DNA of 17,739 bases from Damh-18 sp964390945 (GCA_964390945.1 CAYMIV010000018.1:1-17739); one strand, 5' to 3'. Numbered from the stretch's first letter, positions 1 through 7,446 are shown. Notes: generated by a model from the sequence alone, not told the origin. Numbers and translations are program-made.

Positions 1-21
1 GCACTTGCCCTGTGCGAAGCA

Positions 22-45
22 AAACATTAGTGTGACTGATGTTTC
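22..45 (-). terminator. Possible terminator of ssrA
   Basis: Read on the minus strand, AAACAT..AGT pairs with ACT..ATGTTT around a 3-nt loop with one internal mismatch, just past the 3' end of the tmRNA, and runs into a short T-rich stretch. The stem is weak, so it may be a processing hairpin rather than a real terminator. Confidence 0.4.
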
Positions 46-51
46 TTTATG

Positions 52-443
52 TGGAGATGGGGAGAATTGAACTCCCGTCCGAGAATGTCCGTTCACATGA
101 ATCTACAGTGTGTAGTTCTCCTTTTGATTTAAACCAAGCAGTAGAAGGTGAACGAAATAGTGCTTGATCGAGTTTCCAAGAATTAGGTACGCTACGGAAA
201 CGCAGTAGCGAACCAGAGTCTGATGTTTATTTCACCATGACGACCGTATCAGACATGGGGTCGTATGATGCCGCACGGGGACGCGAATGGTTACGCGAAA
301 GCCGGTGCGAATCCGAACGCGTTAGCGTAAGGACTTGGTACGCTTTTCTTAGCACGTACATTTGAATACCTCTTAACGAATTGGTATTCAACTTCGACAC
401 TGCACATATGAAGCGGGGCAAACCGTCAAAGCCTGTCATCCCC
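52..443 (-). ncRNA. ssrA: tmRNA (transfer-messenger RNA), one-piece
   Basis: Rescues stalled ribosomes together with SmpB and adds a degradation tag. The 5' end (443 downward) reads GGGGATGACAGGCTTTGACG, close to the conserved tmRNA start. The 3' end contains a T arm (GGGAG TTCAATT CTCCC) and the acceptor strand CATCTCC, which pairs over 7 bp with GGGGATG (one G-U), followed by discriminator A52. CCA is not encoded; the next bases are CAT, so CCA must be added after transcription. The tag reading frame is visible inside: from a GCT resume codon at 353 to TAA at 293-291 it encodes AKKSVPSPYANAFGFAPAFA, 20 residues ending in AFA rather than the common LAA. The resume codon is inferred by position and could be a codon earlier. 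It lies on the same strand as, and downstream of, smpB and a GIY-YIG gene. Confidence 0.94.
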
Positions 444-476
444 CTAAAACATGCTTACAAAGTGAGCGTGTTTTAG
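444..476 (-). other. Inverted repeat directly before the mature tmRNA 5' end
   Basis: CTAAAACA and TGTTTTAG (8 bp, plus GC/GC after a mismatch) enclose about 13 nt and abut the tmRNA 5' end. No convincing separate ssrA promoter is visible here. The hairpin could mark a processing site in a smpB-to-ssrA transcript or an attenuator. Confidence 0.4.
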
Positions 477-543
477 CCCATACACGTTTTTGCGCATGTT
501 CGGGCGATTCGCCTTACAAAGGTTGGAATCATCCCATCACATA

Positions 544-810
544 CTACTCGTTTTGAAGTGTAGACTCAAACACATCCTTAAGTCTTTTCTTAAATCTACC
601 CGACCAAAGACTTTTGAAATATTGTTCGCGTTTCATTGCTTCGCCTCGAGTCTCAAACGCCTCAGTATGAATGCAAGTAACCGGCAGTCTATGTTTTGTA
701 GCATCGACATTGCCACTCGTGTGTCGTTTGAGGCGCTCACTGAGATCATTTGTTTGACCTACGTACAACTTCCTGTCTTTATGACTGTAAAGTATGTACA
801 CGTAGAACAT
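544..810 (-). CDS. GIY-YIG domain protein (UPF0213/YhbQ-like)
   Basis: An 88-residue single-domain protein of the GIY-YIG superfamily. The motif is seen as VYI at residues 4-6 and YVG at 16-18, followed by QTNDLSERLKRH with the conserved Arg26; the catalytic Glu is most likely Glu62 in MKREQYFK. The length is typical of stand-alone YhbQ-like members, whose nuclease activity and cellular role are poorly defined, so the DNA target is unknown. It starts 18 nt after the smpB stop and ends about 100 nt before ssrA, all on one strand, so it is probably cotranscribed with smpB. No clear Shine-Dalgarno sequence precedes its ATG, which fits translation coupled to smpB. Its position between the two trans-translation genes may be chance, as GIY-YIG genes are common and often mobile. 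Confidence 0.85.
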   Translation of the reverse strand: MFYVYILYSHKDRKLYVGQTNDLSERLKRHTSGNVDATKHRLPVTCIHTEAFETRGEAMKREQYFKSLWSGRFKKRLKDVFESTLQNE

Positions 811-828
811 GCTTTAGAGGAACTTCAG

Positions 829-1275
829 TTACCTGTACTTAAACTCACGTGCCAAATCTCTTTTTGTATCGCGCTCCTTGATACTCTGTCGCTTATCCTG
901 CTTCTTCTTTCCGCGCGCGATTGCGATTTCAAGCTTCAACTTCGGTCCACTACTATACAATTTAATTGGTACTATTGTCAATCCCTGACGCTCGCTTTTT
1001 ACCTCAAGTTCTGCGATTTCTTTTTGGGTAAGAAGAAGTTTTCGGGTACGCTCTGCCTCATAATCTTTTGCGGTGTTTGCCGGTTGAAATGCTGGGATTG
1101 AGGCGCCGACAAGAAATGCTTCTCCACCCCGTATGACAACGTGTGCCCCCTCCAATTTGCCCTGCCCCTTTCGTAGAGATTTCACCTCAGTTCCCAAAAG
1201 GGAAATACCCGCCTCAAAGGTTTCAAGGAGTTCAAAGTCAAACCCGGCCCGCTTATGTGACACCAACGTTTTCAT
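829..1275 (-). CDS. smpB: SsrA-binding protein SmpB
   Basis: The 148-residue length is normal for SmpB. Family signatures are visible throughout: HKRAGFDFELLETFEAGISL and LLGTEVKSLRKG near the N terminus (OB-fold beta barrel that binds the tRNA-like domain of tmRNA), GGEAFLVGASIPAFQ in the middle, and the basic tail RGKKKQDKRQSIKERDTKRD, which enters the empty mRNA channel of the stalled ribosome. SmpB delivers alanyl-tmRNA to stalled ribosomes; its partner ssrA is 386 nt downstream on the same strand. The ATG at 1275 is preceded not by a ribosome binding site but by an extended -10 element ending 6 nt upstream, so the mRNA probably starts at the A of the ATG. It is divergent from ftsH. Confidence 0.97.
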   Translation of the reverse strand: MKTLVSHKRAGFDFELLETFEAGISLLGTEVKSLRKGQGKLEGAHVVIRGGEAFLVGASIPAFQPANTAKDYEAERTRKLLLTQKEIAELEVKSERQGLTIVPIKLYSSGPKLKLEIAIARGKKKQDKRQSIKERDTKRDLAREFKYR

Positions 1276-1281
1276 GGTTTT

Positions 1282-1290
1282 AGAATAGCA
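1282..1290 (-). promoter_or_regulatory. Extended -10 promoter of smpB (predicted leaderless)
   Basis: Minus strand reads AACTGCTATTCT, then AAAACC, then the smpB ATG. TGC followed by TATTCT is an extended -10; the standard 7-nt offset places transcription start on the A of the ATG. No good -35 is visible. The same AACTGCTAT(A/T)CT string lies before the membrane fusion protein gene with the same 6-nt distance to its start codon. Confidence 0.6.
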
Positions 1291-1343
1291 GTTTGGGAAC
1301 GCGAGGGAAAGCGCGTGTGCCTCGCAAAAGGGTCTAATTTATG

Positions 1344-1349
1344 TATAAT
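1344..1349 (+). promoter_or_regulatory. TATAAT -10 box of ftsH
   Basis: A perfect TATAAT lies 9 nt before the ATG at 1359, predicting a leader of only about 3 nt. No consensus -35 is recognisable. The hexamer would be inside the coding region if the ATG at 1341 were used. Confidence 0.5.
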
Positions 1350-1358
1350 GTCCCAACT

Positions 1359-3401
1359 ATGCACACACATGAACACGAGGACGCGCCAGTACCAGAAAAA
1401 AATGTTCAGCCAAAGGGCGAAAAGCGCCAGGGGCGCAAAATTCGCATGCCAGAGCGAATGCCGGTCGGTCCCGGAAATTTTTGGAACAACGTCCTTTCGA
1501 CGGTCCTGCTTCTCATTGCGCTTACCTTCTTGTATTCCTACGCAACGGATACATCAGTTAATCCTGAAGAACTCTCCATATCCCAAGTTGCGGAACGTGT
1601 GAAGGCTGGCGAGGTCGCAAAGATAACGGTGAAAGGAACGGTTCTCGAGGTGCTCTATACCGATACGACAAAAGTTCCCGGTGAGGCAAAGAAGGAGAAT
1701 GATGCTGCGGTAACGGAAACACTCATTGCACTCGGTGTTACCACCGACCAGATTTCAAAAGTAACTATTGATGTACAGAGCGAATCGGGTTTCAAATTCT
1801 GGCTTGCGAATCTTGCCCCGTTTATTTTCCCGCTCATTCTCCTCGGATTTATCGTCTGGTTCTTCACGCGTTCTGTGAAGGGCGCCGGCATGCAAGCTCT
1901 CAACTTCGGCTCTTCGAAAGCGCGCGTTATCGACCCCAATGACCAAACGCAGAAAGTGACGTTTAAAGATGTTGCGGGAGCGAAAGAAGCGAAACAAGAA
2001 CTTGAAGAAATCGTTGATTTTTTGAAAAATCCCAAAAAGTTTCTCGATATTGGTGCACAAATCCCGAAGGGCGTAATGATGATGGGCGCACCCGGCACCG
2101 GAAAGACGCTCCTTGCTCGCGCGGTCGCGGGGGAGGCGGGCGTGCCGTTTTTTTCAATCTCCGGTTCGGAATTTGTCGAGATGTTTGTGGGTGTGGGAGC
2201 ATCGCGCGTTCGCGACCTCTTTCAAATGGCGAAACGCGCCGCACCAGCAATCATCTTTGTCGATGAAATCGATGCGGTTGGCCGCGTACGCGGTACGGGT
2301 GTGGGAGGTGGCAATGACGAACGAGAACAAACTCTCAATCAGATTCTTGTCGAAATGGATGGATTTGAGCCGAATGAAAAAGTGGTCGTTATGGCGGCGA
2401 CAAACCGTCCCGATGTCCTCGACCCGGCACTCCTTCGTCCCGGACGGTTCGATCGTCGTGTCACCATCGATCTTCCTGATAGGGATGATCGCAAAGCGAT
2501 TCTTGAGGTGCACGCGAGAAAGAAGCCGCTCCAGGAAGACGTGAATCTCGATGTGATTGCGCAGCGCACACCCGGTTTCTCCGGTGCCGACCTCTACTCG
2601 CTCATGAATGAGGGCGCCATACTCGCGGCGCGCGAGAATCGCAAAAAAGTAGGACAATTCGACCTCATTCGTTCAATTGAAAAGGTGATGCTCGGACCAG
2701 AACGAAAGAGTCATGTGCTCTCACGTCGCGAGCGGGAAATTACCGCCTACCACGAAGCGGGACATGCGCTCGTTGCCTCGGTACTCCCGTATGCGGATCC
2801 CGTACAGAAGATTTCCATCATTTCTCGCGGACGTGCCGCAGGGTACACACTCAAACTTCCCGATGAAGACCGCCGCATGCAGTCAAAAAAGGAATTTCTT
2901 GATGATATTGCAATGACCTTGGGTGGCTACGTTGCGGAGGAAATGATATTTGACGATCTCACGACAGGACCATCAAACGACCTTCAGGTTATCGCAAACC
3001 TCGCACGCGATATGGTAACGAAATACGGTATGAGCGACACATTCGGTCCTGTCGCTCTTGAGGGCACTGGTGGCCGCATCATCGGCGGAGGACTCAGCGA
3101 GGATCGCGGTTACTCGCTTGAAGTGGCCAAACTGATTGATGACGAAGTAAAAAATATCGTTGAAACAGGAAAACAGCGCGCTCGGGAAATTCTTGAGAAA
3201 AATCGAAAAGCACTTGATGTCGTCGCGAAGCGGCTCCTCGAAGTTGAGACACTTGAGCGTGATGAGTACGAGGCACTTTTGAAACAGGAGGGTGTTGAAA
3301 TTCGCGATGTATACCGCGAGATGCGTGAGAAGGAAGAGCGCGTGGGGGATCCCACCAAAGCGCTGGAGCCGGACACTGACGTGCTTGCGGGGAAGGAATA
3401 A
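1359..3401 (+). CDS. ftsH: ATP-dependent zinc metalloprotease FtsH
   Basis: Membrane-anchored hexameric AAA+ protease that unfolds and degrades misplaced or short-lived membrane and cytosolic proteins. Numbering from ATG 1359 (680 aa): cytosolic N-terminal segment, TM1 about 45-61, extracytoplasmic region 65-150, TM2 about 151-170, AAA+ domain with Walker A GAPGTGKT (243-250), Walker B with Asp302-Glu303, and second region of homology RPGRFDRR from Arg360. The peptidase domain has HEAGH (465-469) and the third zinc ligand Asp541 in TTGPSNDLQ. All catalytic residues are present and the length is typical. An in-frame ATG at 1341 has AAAAGGG 8 nt upstream and would add six residues; I prefer 1359 because a perfect TATAAT overlaps the extension, but 1341 is possible. 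It is transcribed alone and ends at a strong hairpin. Confidence 0.97.
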   Translation: MHTHEHEDAPVPEKNVQPKGEKRQGRKIRMPERMPVGPGNFWNNVLSTVLLLIALTFLYSYATDTSVNPEELSISQVAERVKAGEVAKITVKGTVLEVLYTDTTKVPGEAKKENDAAVTETLIALGVTTDQISKVTIDVQSESGFKFWLANLAPFIFPLILLGFIVWFFTRSVKGAGMQALNFGSSKARVIDPNDQTQKVTFKDVAGAKEAKQELEEIVDFLKNPKKFLDIGAQIPKGVMMMGAPGTGKTLLARAVAGEAGVPFFSISGSEFVEMFVGVGASRVRDLFQMAKRAAPAIIFVDEIDAVGRVRGTGVGGGNDEREQTLNQILVEMDGFEPNEKVVVMAATNRPDVLDPALLRPGRFDRRVTIDLPDRDDRKAILEVHARKKPLQEDVNLDVIAQRTPGFSGADLYSLMNEGAILAARENRKKVGQFDLIRSIEKVMLGPERKSHVLSRREREITAYHEAGHALVASVLPYADPVQKISIISRGRAAGYTLKLPDEDRRMQSKKEFLDDIAMTLGGYVAEEMIFDDLTTGPSNDLQVIANLARDMVTKYGMSDTFGPVALEGTGGRIIGGGLSEDRGYSLEVAKLIDDEVKNIVETGKQRAREILEKNRKALDVVAKRLLEVETLERDEYEALLKQEGVEIRDVYREMREKEERVGDPTKALEPDTDVLAGKE

Positions 3402-3420
3402 TAAAGCAGAAGAAAGGTGA

Positions 3421-3449
3421 AAAACGACGACCCTGCGGGTCGTCGTTTT
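3421..3449 (+). terminator. Rho-independent terminator of ftsH
   Basis: A perfect 13-bp stem (AAAACGACGACCC / GGGTCGTCGTTTT) with a TGC loop. The A and T runs at the stem base let it work in both directions. Confidence 0.88.
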
Positions 3450-3450
3450 G

Positions 3451-3486
3451 TCCGAAAAGAAAATCCCGCGCACGAAGGGCGCGGGA
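3451..3486 (-). terminator. Rho-independent terminator of the ABC operon
   Basis: On the minus strand TCCCGCGC pairs with GCGCGGGA (8 bp, 7-nt loop), followed by TTTTCTTTTC. It lies 14 nt past the stop of the last gene of the operon. Confidence 0.85.
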
Positions 3487-3499
3487 ATGCACCTGCTCA

Positions 3500-3739
3500 T
3501 CACTGGTGTTTGGCGGATATCTGTGGTACTGCGGTGAATGTGCAGTACTCTGTATCGATTAAGGGCATGTGAAAAATCTTGCCGCCATTTTGTTGCAGGC
3601 AAAGACACAATTGACCGTGCACAACCTTGCCATCGGAGTCGAGGATTTCCTCGACCGAAAGTCCGACAACCTTTGCTGGTTCTCGTGTAACTTTTGCGGA
3701 AGGATCGGTAATAACGGCAAACACTTCGTAGAATTTCAC
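3500..3739 (-). CDS. Small hypothetical protein at the end of the ABC operon
   Basis: A 79-residue protein of unknown family, beginning MKFYEVFAVITDPSAKVTRE. I chose the GTG at 3739 because GGAGG lies 8 nt upstream, the clearest ribosome binding site in this operon. The frame is open upstream, and a TTG at 3796 overlapping the ATPase stop (TTGA) would give 98 residues. It has a mixed alpha/beta look, with no signal peptide or membrane segment. A 'VVGLSVEEILDSDGKVVHG' stretch and a C-terminal part with three Cys (LCLCLQQ..TEYC) are visible. It lies 53 nt after the ATPase gene and directly before the terminator, so it is presumably cotranscribed. No function can be assigned. Confidence 0.6.
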   Translation of the reverse strand: MKFYEVFAVITDPSAKVTREPAKVVGLSVEEILDSDGKVVHGQLCLCLQQNGGKIFHMPLIDTEYCTFTAVPQISAKHQ

Positions 3740-3792
3740 AGTGTGCTCCTCCGGAAGGTCCTTCACTACGGTATGCGAAAACGCGCGTGTGG

Positions 3793-4500
3793 TCAATGCG
3801 AGACGGGTTGTTGGCGTGTGCGTATTTTCTTCTCTCCGGTGATGACACCATCTTCCATATAGATAATACGGTTGCAAAATTGCGTGTACTCATCTTCGTG
3901 CGTCACCATAACGATGGTTTGTCCGCCTCGGTTCAACTCACCAAGAAGTTCAATAATTGCGCTACCAGAAACACTGTCGAGGTTTGCGGTTGGTTCATCG
4001 GCGAAGAGAATCTTCGGATTGCCGGCAACGGCGCGTGCAATGGCGACACGTTGCTGTTCTCCTCCCGAGAGTTGTGCGGGAAGGTTCTCAAATTTGCAGT
4101 CGAGCCCAACCGCAACAAGTGCCGCATCCGACATCTCACGCGCTTTTGTCCAGTCAACACCTCGCATAAGAATGGGTATCATAACGTTCTCGCGGGCGGA
4201 AAGATCGGGGACAAGTGCGTAATCTTGGAACACGTAGCCGAGTGTACGAAGTCGGAATGACGTCTGCTCGCGTTCAGAGAGCTCTGCGACATTTGTGCCA
4301 TCGATTATCACCACTCCTTCGGTTGGATGATCGAGTACTGAGAGTTGATAGAGAAGTGTCGATTTACCCGCACCCGATTTTCCCATAATGGCAACAAACT
4401 CACCTTCCTCGATAGCAATATCGATACCTCGAAGCACATGAACCATAAGCTCGTCTTTGCCGAATTTTCTGTGAATGTTTGTACCTTTGATGATGGTCAT
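3793..4500 (-). CDS. ABC transporter ATP-binding protein (LolD/MacB type)
   Basis: A 235-residue ATPase with every ABC motif: Walker A GKSGAGKST (40-48), Q-loop Gln92 in FQDYALVP, signature LSGGEQQRVAIARA (from 144), Walker B ILFADEP (164-170), D-loop NLD and switch His201 in MVTHED. Length and motif spacing match the LolD/MacB/FtsE group that energises FtsX-like permeases. The start is the ATG at 4500: 1 nt separates it from the permease stop, pointing to translational coupling. An open extension to 4587 lies wholly inside the permease gene and is rejected. With the adjacent permease and fusion protein it should form a mechanotransmission-type exporter or extractor. The substrate (lipid, lipoprotein, peptide or antibiotic) cannot be read from the sequence. 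Confidence 0.94.
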   Translation of the reverse strand: MTIIKGTNIHRKFGKDELMVHVLRGIDIAIEEGEFVAIMGKSGAGKSTLLYQLSVLDHPTEGVVIIDGTNVAELSEREQTSFRLRTLGYVFQDYALVPDLSARENVMIPILMRGVDWTKAREMSDAALVAVGLDCKFENLPAQLSGGEQQRVAIARAVAGNPKILFADEPTANLDSVSGSAIIELLGELNRGGQTIVMVTHEDEYTQFCNRIIYMEDGVITGEKKIRTRQQPVSH

Positions 4501-4501
4501 A

Positions 4502-5746
4502 TTATTTTCTGCCAAGGATGGCATTGAGTGTATTCTGCCGCGCGATGAGCCAGGCGGGAAGAAATCCGGCGATGAGCGTGATAACAAAAAGTATGATGAA
4601 TTTCACAAGGGTACTCTCCGGATCAGCAACGAGCACACCATCGCTGAAGGGGAATTGAATAGGATTCTTATCAAAGTAGGGAATGAGGACGCCGTAGGTG
4701 AGAAGCGCACCGATCAGGGAGCCAGTAAGCGCATAAAACGCGGCTTGAAGAACATACGCAATCTCAATGACGCGTTGTTCAATACCGATGCCTTTCAGAA
4801 TACCGATGTGTCGTCTGCGCGAGAGCGCGTTGATGAAAATGATAATGAAGATAGTAATTGACGCAACAACGATTCCAATCGAGCCGATGAATGTACCAAG
4901 AAGATTAAACGTGTTTTTAATGTCGGTAAGAAATTTCGGCAAACTCTCCTCGTACGTTTGAATTTTTGCATATTCAGAGAGTCCCTGCGCGACGAGCGAT
5001 GATTTTATCTGACCGTTTGTTTTCGAGTCATTCAGGCGCATCACGATTTGGTCAGCGTTTTGGTCTGTCTTGTCAAATAGCCGCCTGAACTCCCGTTCCG
5101 GCATGTATACCCGAAGGTTTATTTCGTCGACCTTCGACTCGATGATGCCCTTCACGACCATTTCTTTCGAGGTGCCATTTACGGTAATTCGTACGGTATC
5201 ACCCGCCTTCACATCGACAGTGTCGAAGATGTCTCCGAACTGTTGCGCATATTGTTTTACATAATATACACCCACAAGGACTGCGCCCTCCTCGTGCGGG
5301 TCGAGATACTCGCCCTCAACAACAAGGTCACCCAGATGCGTCATCGCGTCTTCGCTCACCGGATCGATGCCGCTTACGCTCACGGAAGCGACATCGCGCT
5401 CGCCCCCAAGATTACGGCGTTCTTTGTAGTTTGCTTCGAGGTGTGCTCCGCCAAAGTATCGCACCGAATAGGCTTGTATTTCCGGGTAGGCGGCGAGTTC
5501 TCGTACAAAGACAGGGGTCTCAAGAATGGCGTCCTCATCGTCTCGCGGAGTGATGATGATGTCGCCCATCGAATTTTCACGCACCGCACGTTCGGCGCCG
5601 ACAATGAGTCCGACAAGGACACCCGAAACAGCAATGAGGTTGAGAAATGTAAACATCATCACAAAGATGATGAGCATCGTTGTCCATTTGCTTGTGCGTT
5701 GAATTTGGCGGAACCCGAGAAGGAGACCGATACGAAGTGCGTACAT
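4502..5746 (-). CDS. FtsX/MacB-family ABC permease
   Basis: A 414-residue permease with the family topology: TM1 about 22-50, a large extracytoplasmic domain (about 51-280, MacB-PCD-like), then TM2 about 282-307, TM3 about 328-355 and TM4 about 378-402. A charged cytoplasmic loop SRRRHIGILKGIGIEQ after TM2 is the typical coupling segment of FtsX-type permeases ('RRREIGILKAIG'). The C terminus ARQNTLNAILGRK is also characteristic. The ATG at 5746 follows the fusion protein stop by 11 nt without a Shine-Dalgarno sequence, so reinitiation is likely. It pairs with the ATPase downstream. In MacB-like systems the periplasmic domain relays ATP-driven movement to the fusion protein. In a cell without an outer membrane the partner would act within the envelope or S-layer. 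Confidence 0.92.
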   Translation of the reverse strand: MYALRIGLLLGFRQIQRTSKWTTMLIIFVMMFTFLNLIAVSGVLVGLIVGAERAVRENSMGDIIITPRDDEDAILETPVFVRELAAYPEIQAYSVRYFGGAHLEANYKERRNLGGERDVASVSVSGIDPVSEDAMTHLGDLVVEGEYLDPHEEGAVLVGVYYVKQYAQQFGDIFDTVDVKAGDTVRITVNGTSKEMVVKGIIESKVDEINLRVYMPEREFRRLFDKTDQNADQIVMRLNDSKTNGQIKSSLVAQGLSEYAKIQTYEESLPKFLTDIKNTFNLLGTFIGSIGIVVASITIFIIIFINALSRRRHIGILKGIGIEQRVIEIAYVLQAAFYALTGSLIGALLTYGVLIPYFDKNPIQFPFSDGVLVADPESTLVKFIILFVITLIAGFLPAWLIARQNTLNAILGRK

Positions 5747-5757
5747 ATGAGGGGTGG

Positions 5758-7260
5758 CTATGGTGCGACAACTGTCGCGCCTTCGCTAAGGCCGGTAATT
5801 TCGACGAACCCATCATTTCCGGTGAAGCCGACCGTGACGGGCACACGCGCAGTAGACTCTCCCTCCGGCACAAGAACGAACGATGTATCGCCTTCTTGCG
5901 CAAGGAAACGTTTTGGTATGCGGAGCGCCCACTCTCTCCGCTCGGTGACTATGTCGACATCGGCATTGAGTCCACCGCGGAGCCATGCGGGCGGGTTATC
6001 GAACCGAAGTTTCGCTTCGAAGTACGCAACGCCATCAATCTCTGTTGCCATGGGTGAGACAAATGAAATGGTTGAAGAAATCACCTCCTCTGGTCGCGCA
6101 TCGAATACAATATCTGCATGTTGTCCCACTGCAATGCGGGTGATATCAATTTCGGGGATACGAACAGTAAGTTCAAAGATGTCGTTGGCAACGAGAGTTA
6201 TTGCGGAAATCGTGTCGGCAACTTCGCCATGAACGACATGCACCGCACTCACGGTTCCTGCAAATGGGGCGCGGAGGGTGTGGTCAGCAATACGTGCATC
6301 GATAACAGAGAGCCGCGCCCCAGCCTGCATGACCGCAGCCTCAGCGCGCACACGCGCTTCCTCGCGCGGGTCGGCATTCTCGAGTATATATTCGCTCTCC
6401 GCCTTTTGGAGCGCCTGCCGAGCCGCGGCAACCGTTGTTTCCTCAAGTTTTCGTGCGAGAAGATAGGCATTTAAATTAATCGTATAGGAATCGCCTCGTG
6501 TGTTCGGGATGAGTATTTCCCAATCATCGCTCCGGTATGATTCAGCGCCGTCAAACTGGATAAATAAACCGCATGTTCCGAGCGGGGCGGGGGATTCTGT
6601 ATACGCGCTGAATGTTCCCGTCTCAAGCCCGTTAAGTCGATACGAATGTCCCGAGCGCGCATTTGAACCAAAAATCGAAAGTGCATACGCGCCCTCCTTT
6701 CCACAGACATAGGTGCCGGTTATGACCGGAGGAACATCATTATTTTGAGTATCAATCGGATATGCTTCAAGGTCGTCTGAAAGCAGGGTGCGGTAGGTAT
6801 TCTCTACCTTCTCACGCTCTTCTTGCATTGTCCTTGCGAGGTTTTCCTTGGCTATCTGTACGGTGATATCAGTCACGTCACGTTCCTCACTTCTCGGTCC
6901 GCGCACAAGTTCGTCACGATTTGCTTCCGCAATTGCGAGTGCAGCAACTGCATCTTGTCGTTCAGCAAAAAGATCACTGTGTTCAAGAGTGGAAAGTATC
7001 TGGTCTTTTGTGACGACATCGCCCTCATGAACAAAAACTTCAGCCACGATGCCCGTCGCGGGAAAGGTGAGTTCTGCGGTGTTTTCTGCCTGAACGGTTC
7101 CTGAAACGGAGACGATATGCGTAATCTCGCCGCGCGTCACCACATCAGTGGTGCGTGCAGGTCCCGCGTCTCGCGTGAAAAAAAAGATAAAGATTCCAAG
7201 ACTTGCACCGAGCAGTGCAAGCACAACATAAAACCACTTTGTTTTGAGAACTGCCTTCAC
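5758..7260 (-). CDS. Membrane fusion protein (HlyD/MacA-like) with inserted domain
   Basis: A 500-residue periplasmic adaptor in its family's domain order: N-terminal membrane anchor (about 9-28), first lipoyl half (about 62-92, TFPATGIVAEVFVHEGDVV), coiled hairpin arm (about 93-158), return arm (about 269-320), second lipoyl half (about 326-350, LRAPFAGTVSAV) and beta-barrel and membrane-proximal domains to the end. Unusually, residues about 160-268 form a beta-rich insert with two Cys (TYVCGKEG, GTCGLF) at the tip of the hairpin, where canonical MacA has only a short loop. I chose the GTG at 7260 because it begins directly before the anchor and an extended -10 ends 6 nt upstream; an open extension to 7446 crosses the promoter and a large palindrome and is rejected. 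It is the first gene of the ABC operon. Confidence 0.9.
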   Translation of the reverse strand: MKAVLKTKWFYVVLALLGASLGIFIFFFTRDAGPARTTDVVTRGEITHIVSVSGTVQAENTAELTFPATGIVAEVFVHEGDVVTKDQILSTLEHSDLFAERQDAVAALAIAEANRDELVRGPRSEERDVTDITVQIAKENLARTMQEEREKVENTYRTLLSDDLEAYPIDTQNNDVPPVITGTYVCGKEGAYALSIFGSNARSGHSYRLNGLETGTFSAYTESPAPLGTCGLFIQFDGAESYRSDDWEILIPNTRGDSYTINLNAYLLARKLEETTVAAARQALQKAESEYILENADPREEARVRAEAAVMQAGARLSVIDARIADHTLRAPFAGTVSAVHVVHGEVADTISAITLVANDIFELTVRIPEIDITRIAVGQHADIVFDARPEEVISSTISFVSPMATEIDGVAYFEAKLRFDNPPAWLRGGLNADVDIVTERREWALRIPKRFLAQEGDTSFVLVPEGESTARVPVTVGFTGNDGFVEITGLSEGATVVAP

Positions 7261-7266
7261 GCATAT

Positions 7267-7275
7267 AGTATAGCA
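7267..7275 (-). promoter_or_regulatory. Extended -10 promoter of the ABC operon (predicted leaderless)
   Basis: Minus strand reads AACTGCTATACT, then ATATGC, then GTG. TGC plus TATACT is a strong extended -10, and the normal offset places transcription start on the first base of the GTG. The distance to the start codon (6 nt) and the sequence AACTGCTAT(A/T)CT match the smpB promoter. Confidence 0.6.
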
Positions 7276-7348
7276 GTTGAAGAAAAAAATTTCCGTTCGA
7301 GTACCAACCATTTGTTTACCACTGAAGTTTACGATATAGTTTGCGGAC

Positions 7349-7385
7349 GCCGCCTGTATGAAATTAAAAATTTCATACAGGCGGC
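7349..7385. repeat. Perfect 17-bp palindromic hairpin
   Basis: GCCGCCTGTATGAAATT, loop AAA, and the exact complement. It lacks a T run on either side, so it is not a standard terminator. Its arm contains CCGCCTGTA, the first nine bases of the tRNA-Ile at 7639; that 9-mer occurs four times between 7350 and 7647. Confidence 0.75.
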
Positions 7386-7398
7386 CCATTCGCAGATC

Positions 7399-7446
7399 TA
7401 GCAAAAATAAAATAATAAATTCTTTCATTTTTGCTATCCTGCTCAC
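7399..7446. repeat. 10-bp inverted repeat with AT-rich loop
   Basis: TAGCAAAAAT and ATTTTTGCTA enclose 28 nt of A/T-rich DNA. It is one of a row of inverted repeats between the ABC operon promoter and the tRNA; smaller ones follow around 7450-7475 (CCTG..AAGA / TCTT..CAGG) and 7488-7503 (TGAAAG / CTTTCA). The rest of 7276-7517 has no credible gene. Confidence 0.5.

Noticed and set aside
490..1101. 203-aa open frame on the plus strand
   Set aside because: Antisense to the GIY-YIG gene and smpB, both of which have clear motifs.
2973..3893. 306-aa open frame on the minus strand
   Set aside because: It spans the ftsH 3' end, two terminators and parts of the ABC operon in the wrong frame.
4501..4587. 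In-frame extension of the ABC ATPase
   Set aside because: It overlaps the permease coding sequence, and ABC ATPases of this type start just before the segment MTIIKGTNIHRKFG.
5243..6232. 329-aa open frame on the plus strand
   Set aside because: Antisense to the permease and fusion protein genes, which have clear domains; no binding site or family-like sequence.
7261..7446. In-frame N-terminal extension of the membrane fusion protein
   Set aside because: It crosses the extended -10 promoter and a perfect 37-bp palindrome, and it puts 62 residues before the membrane anchor.
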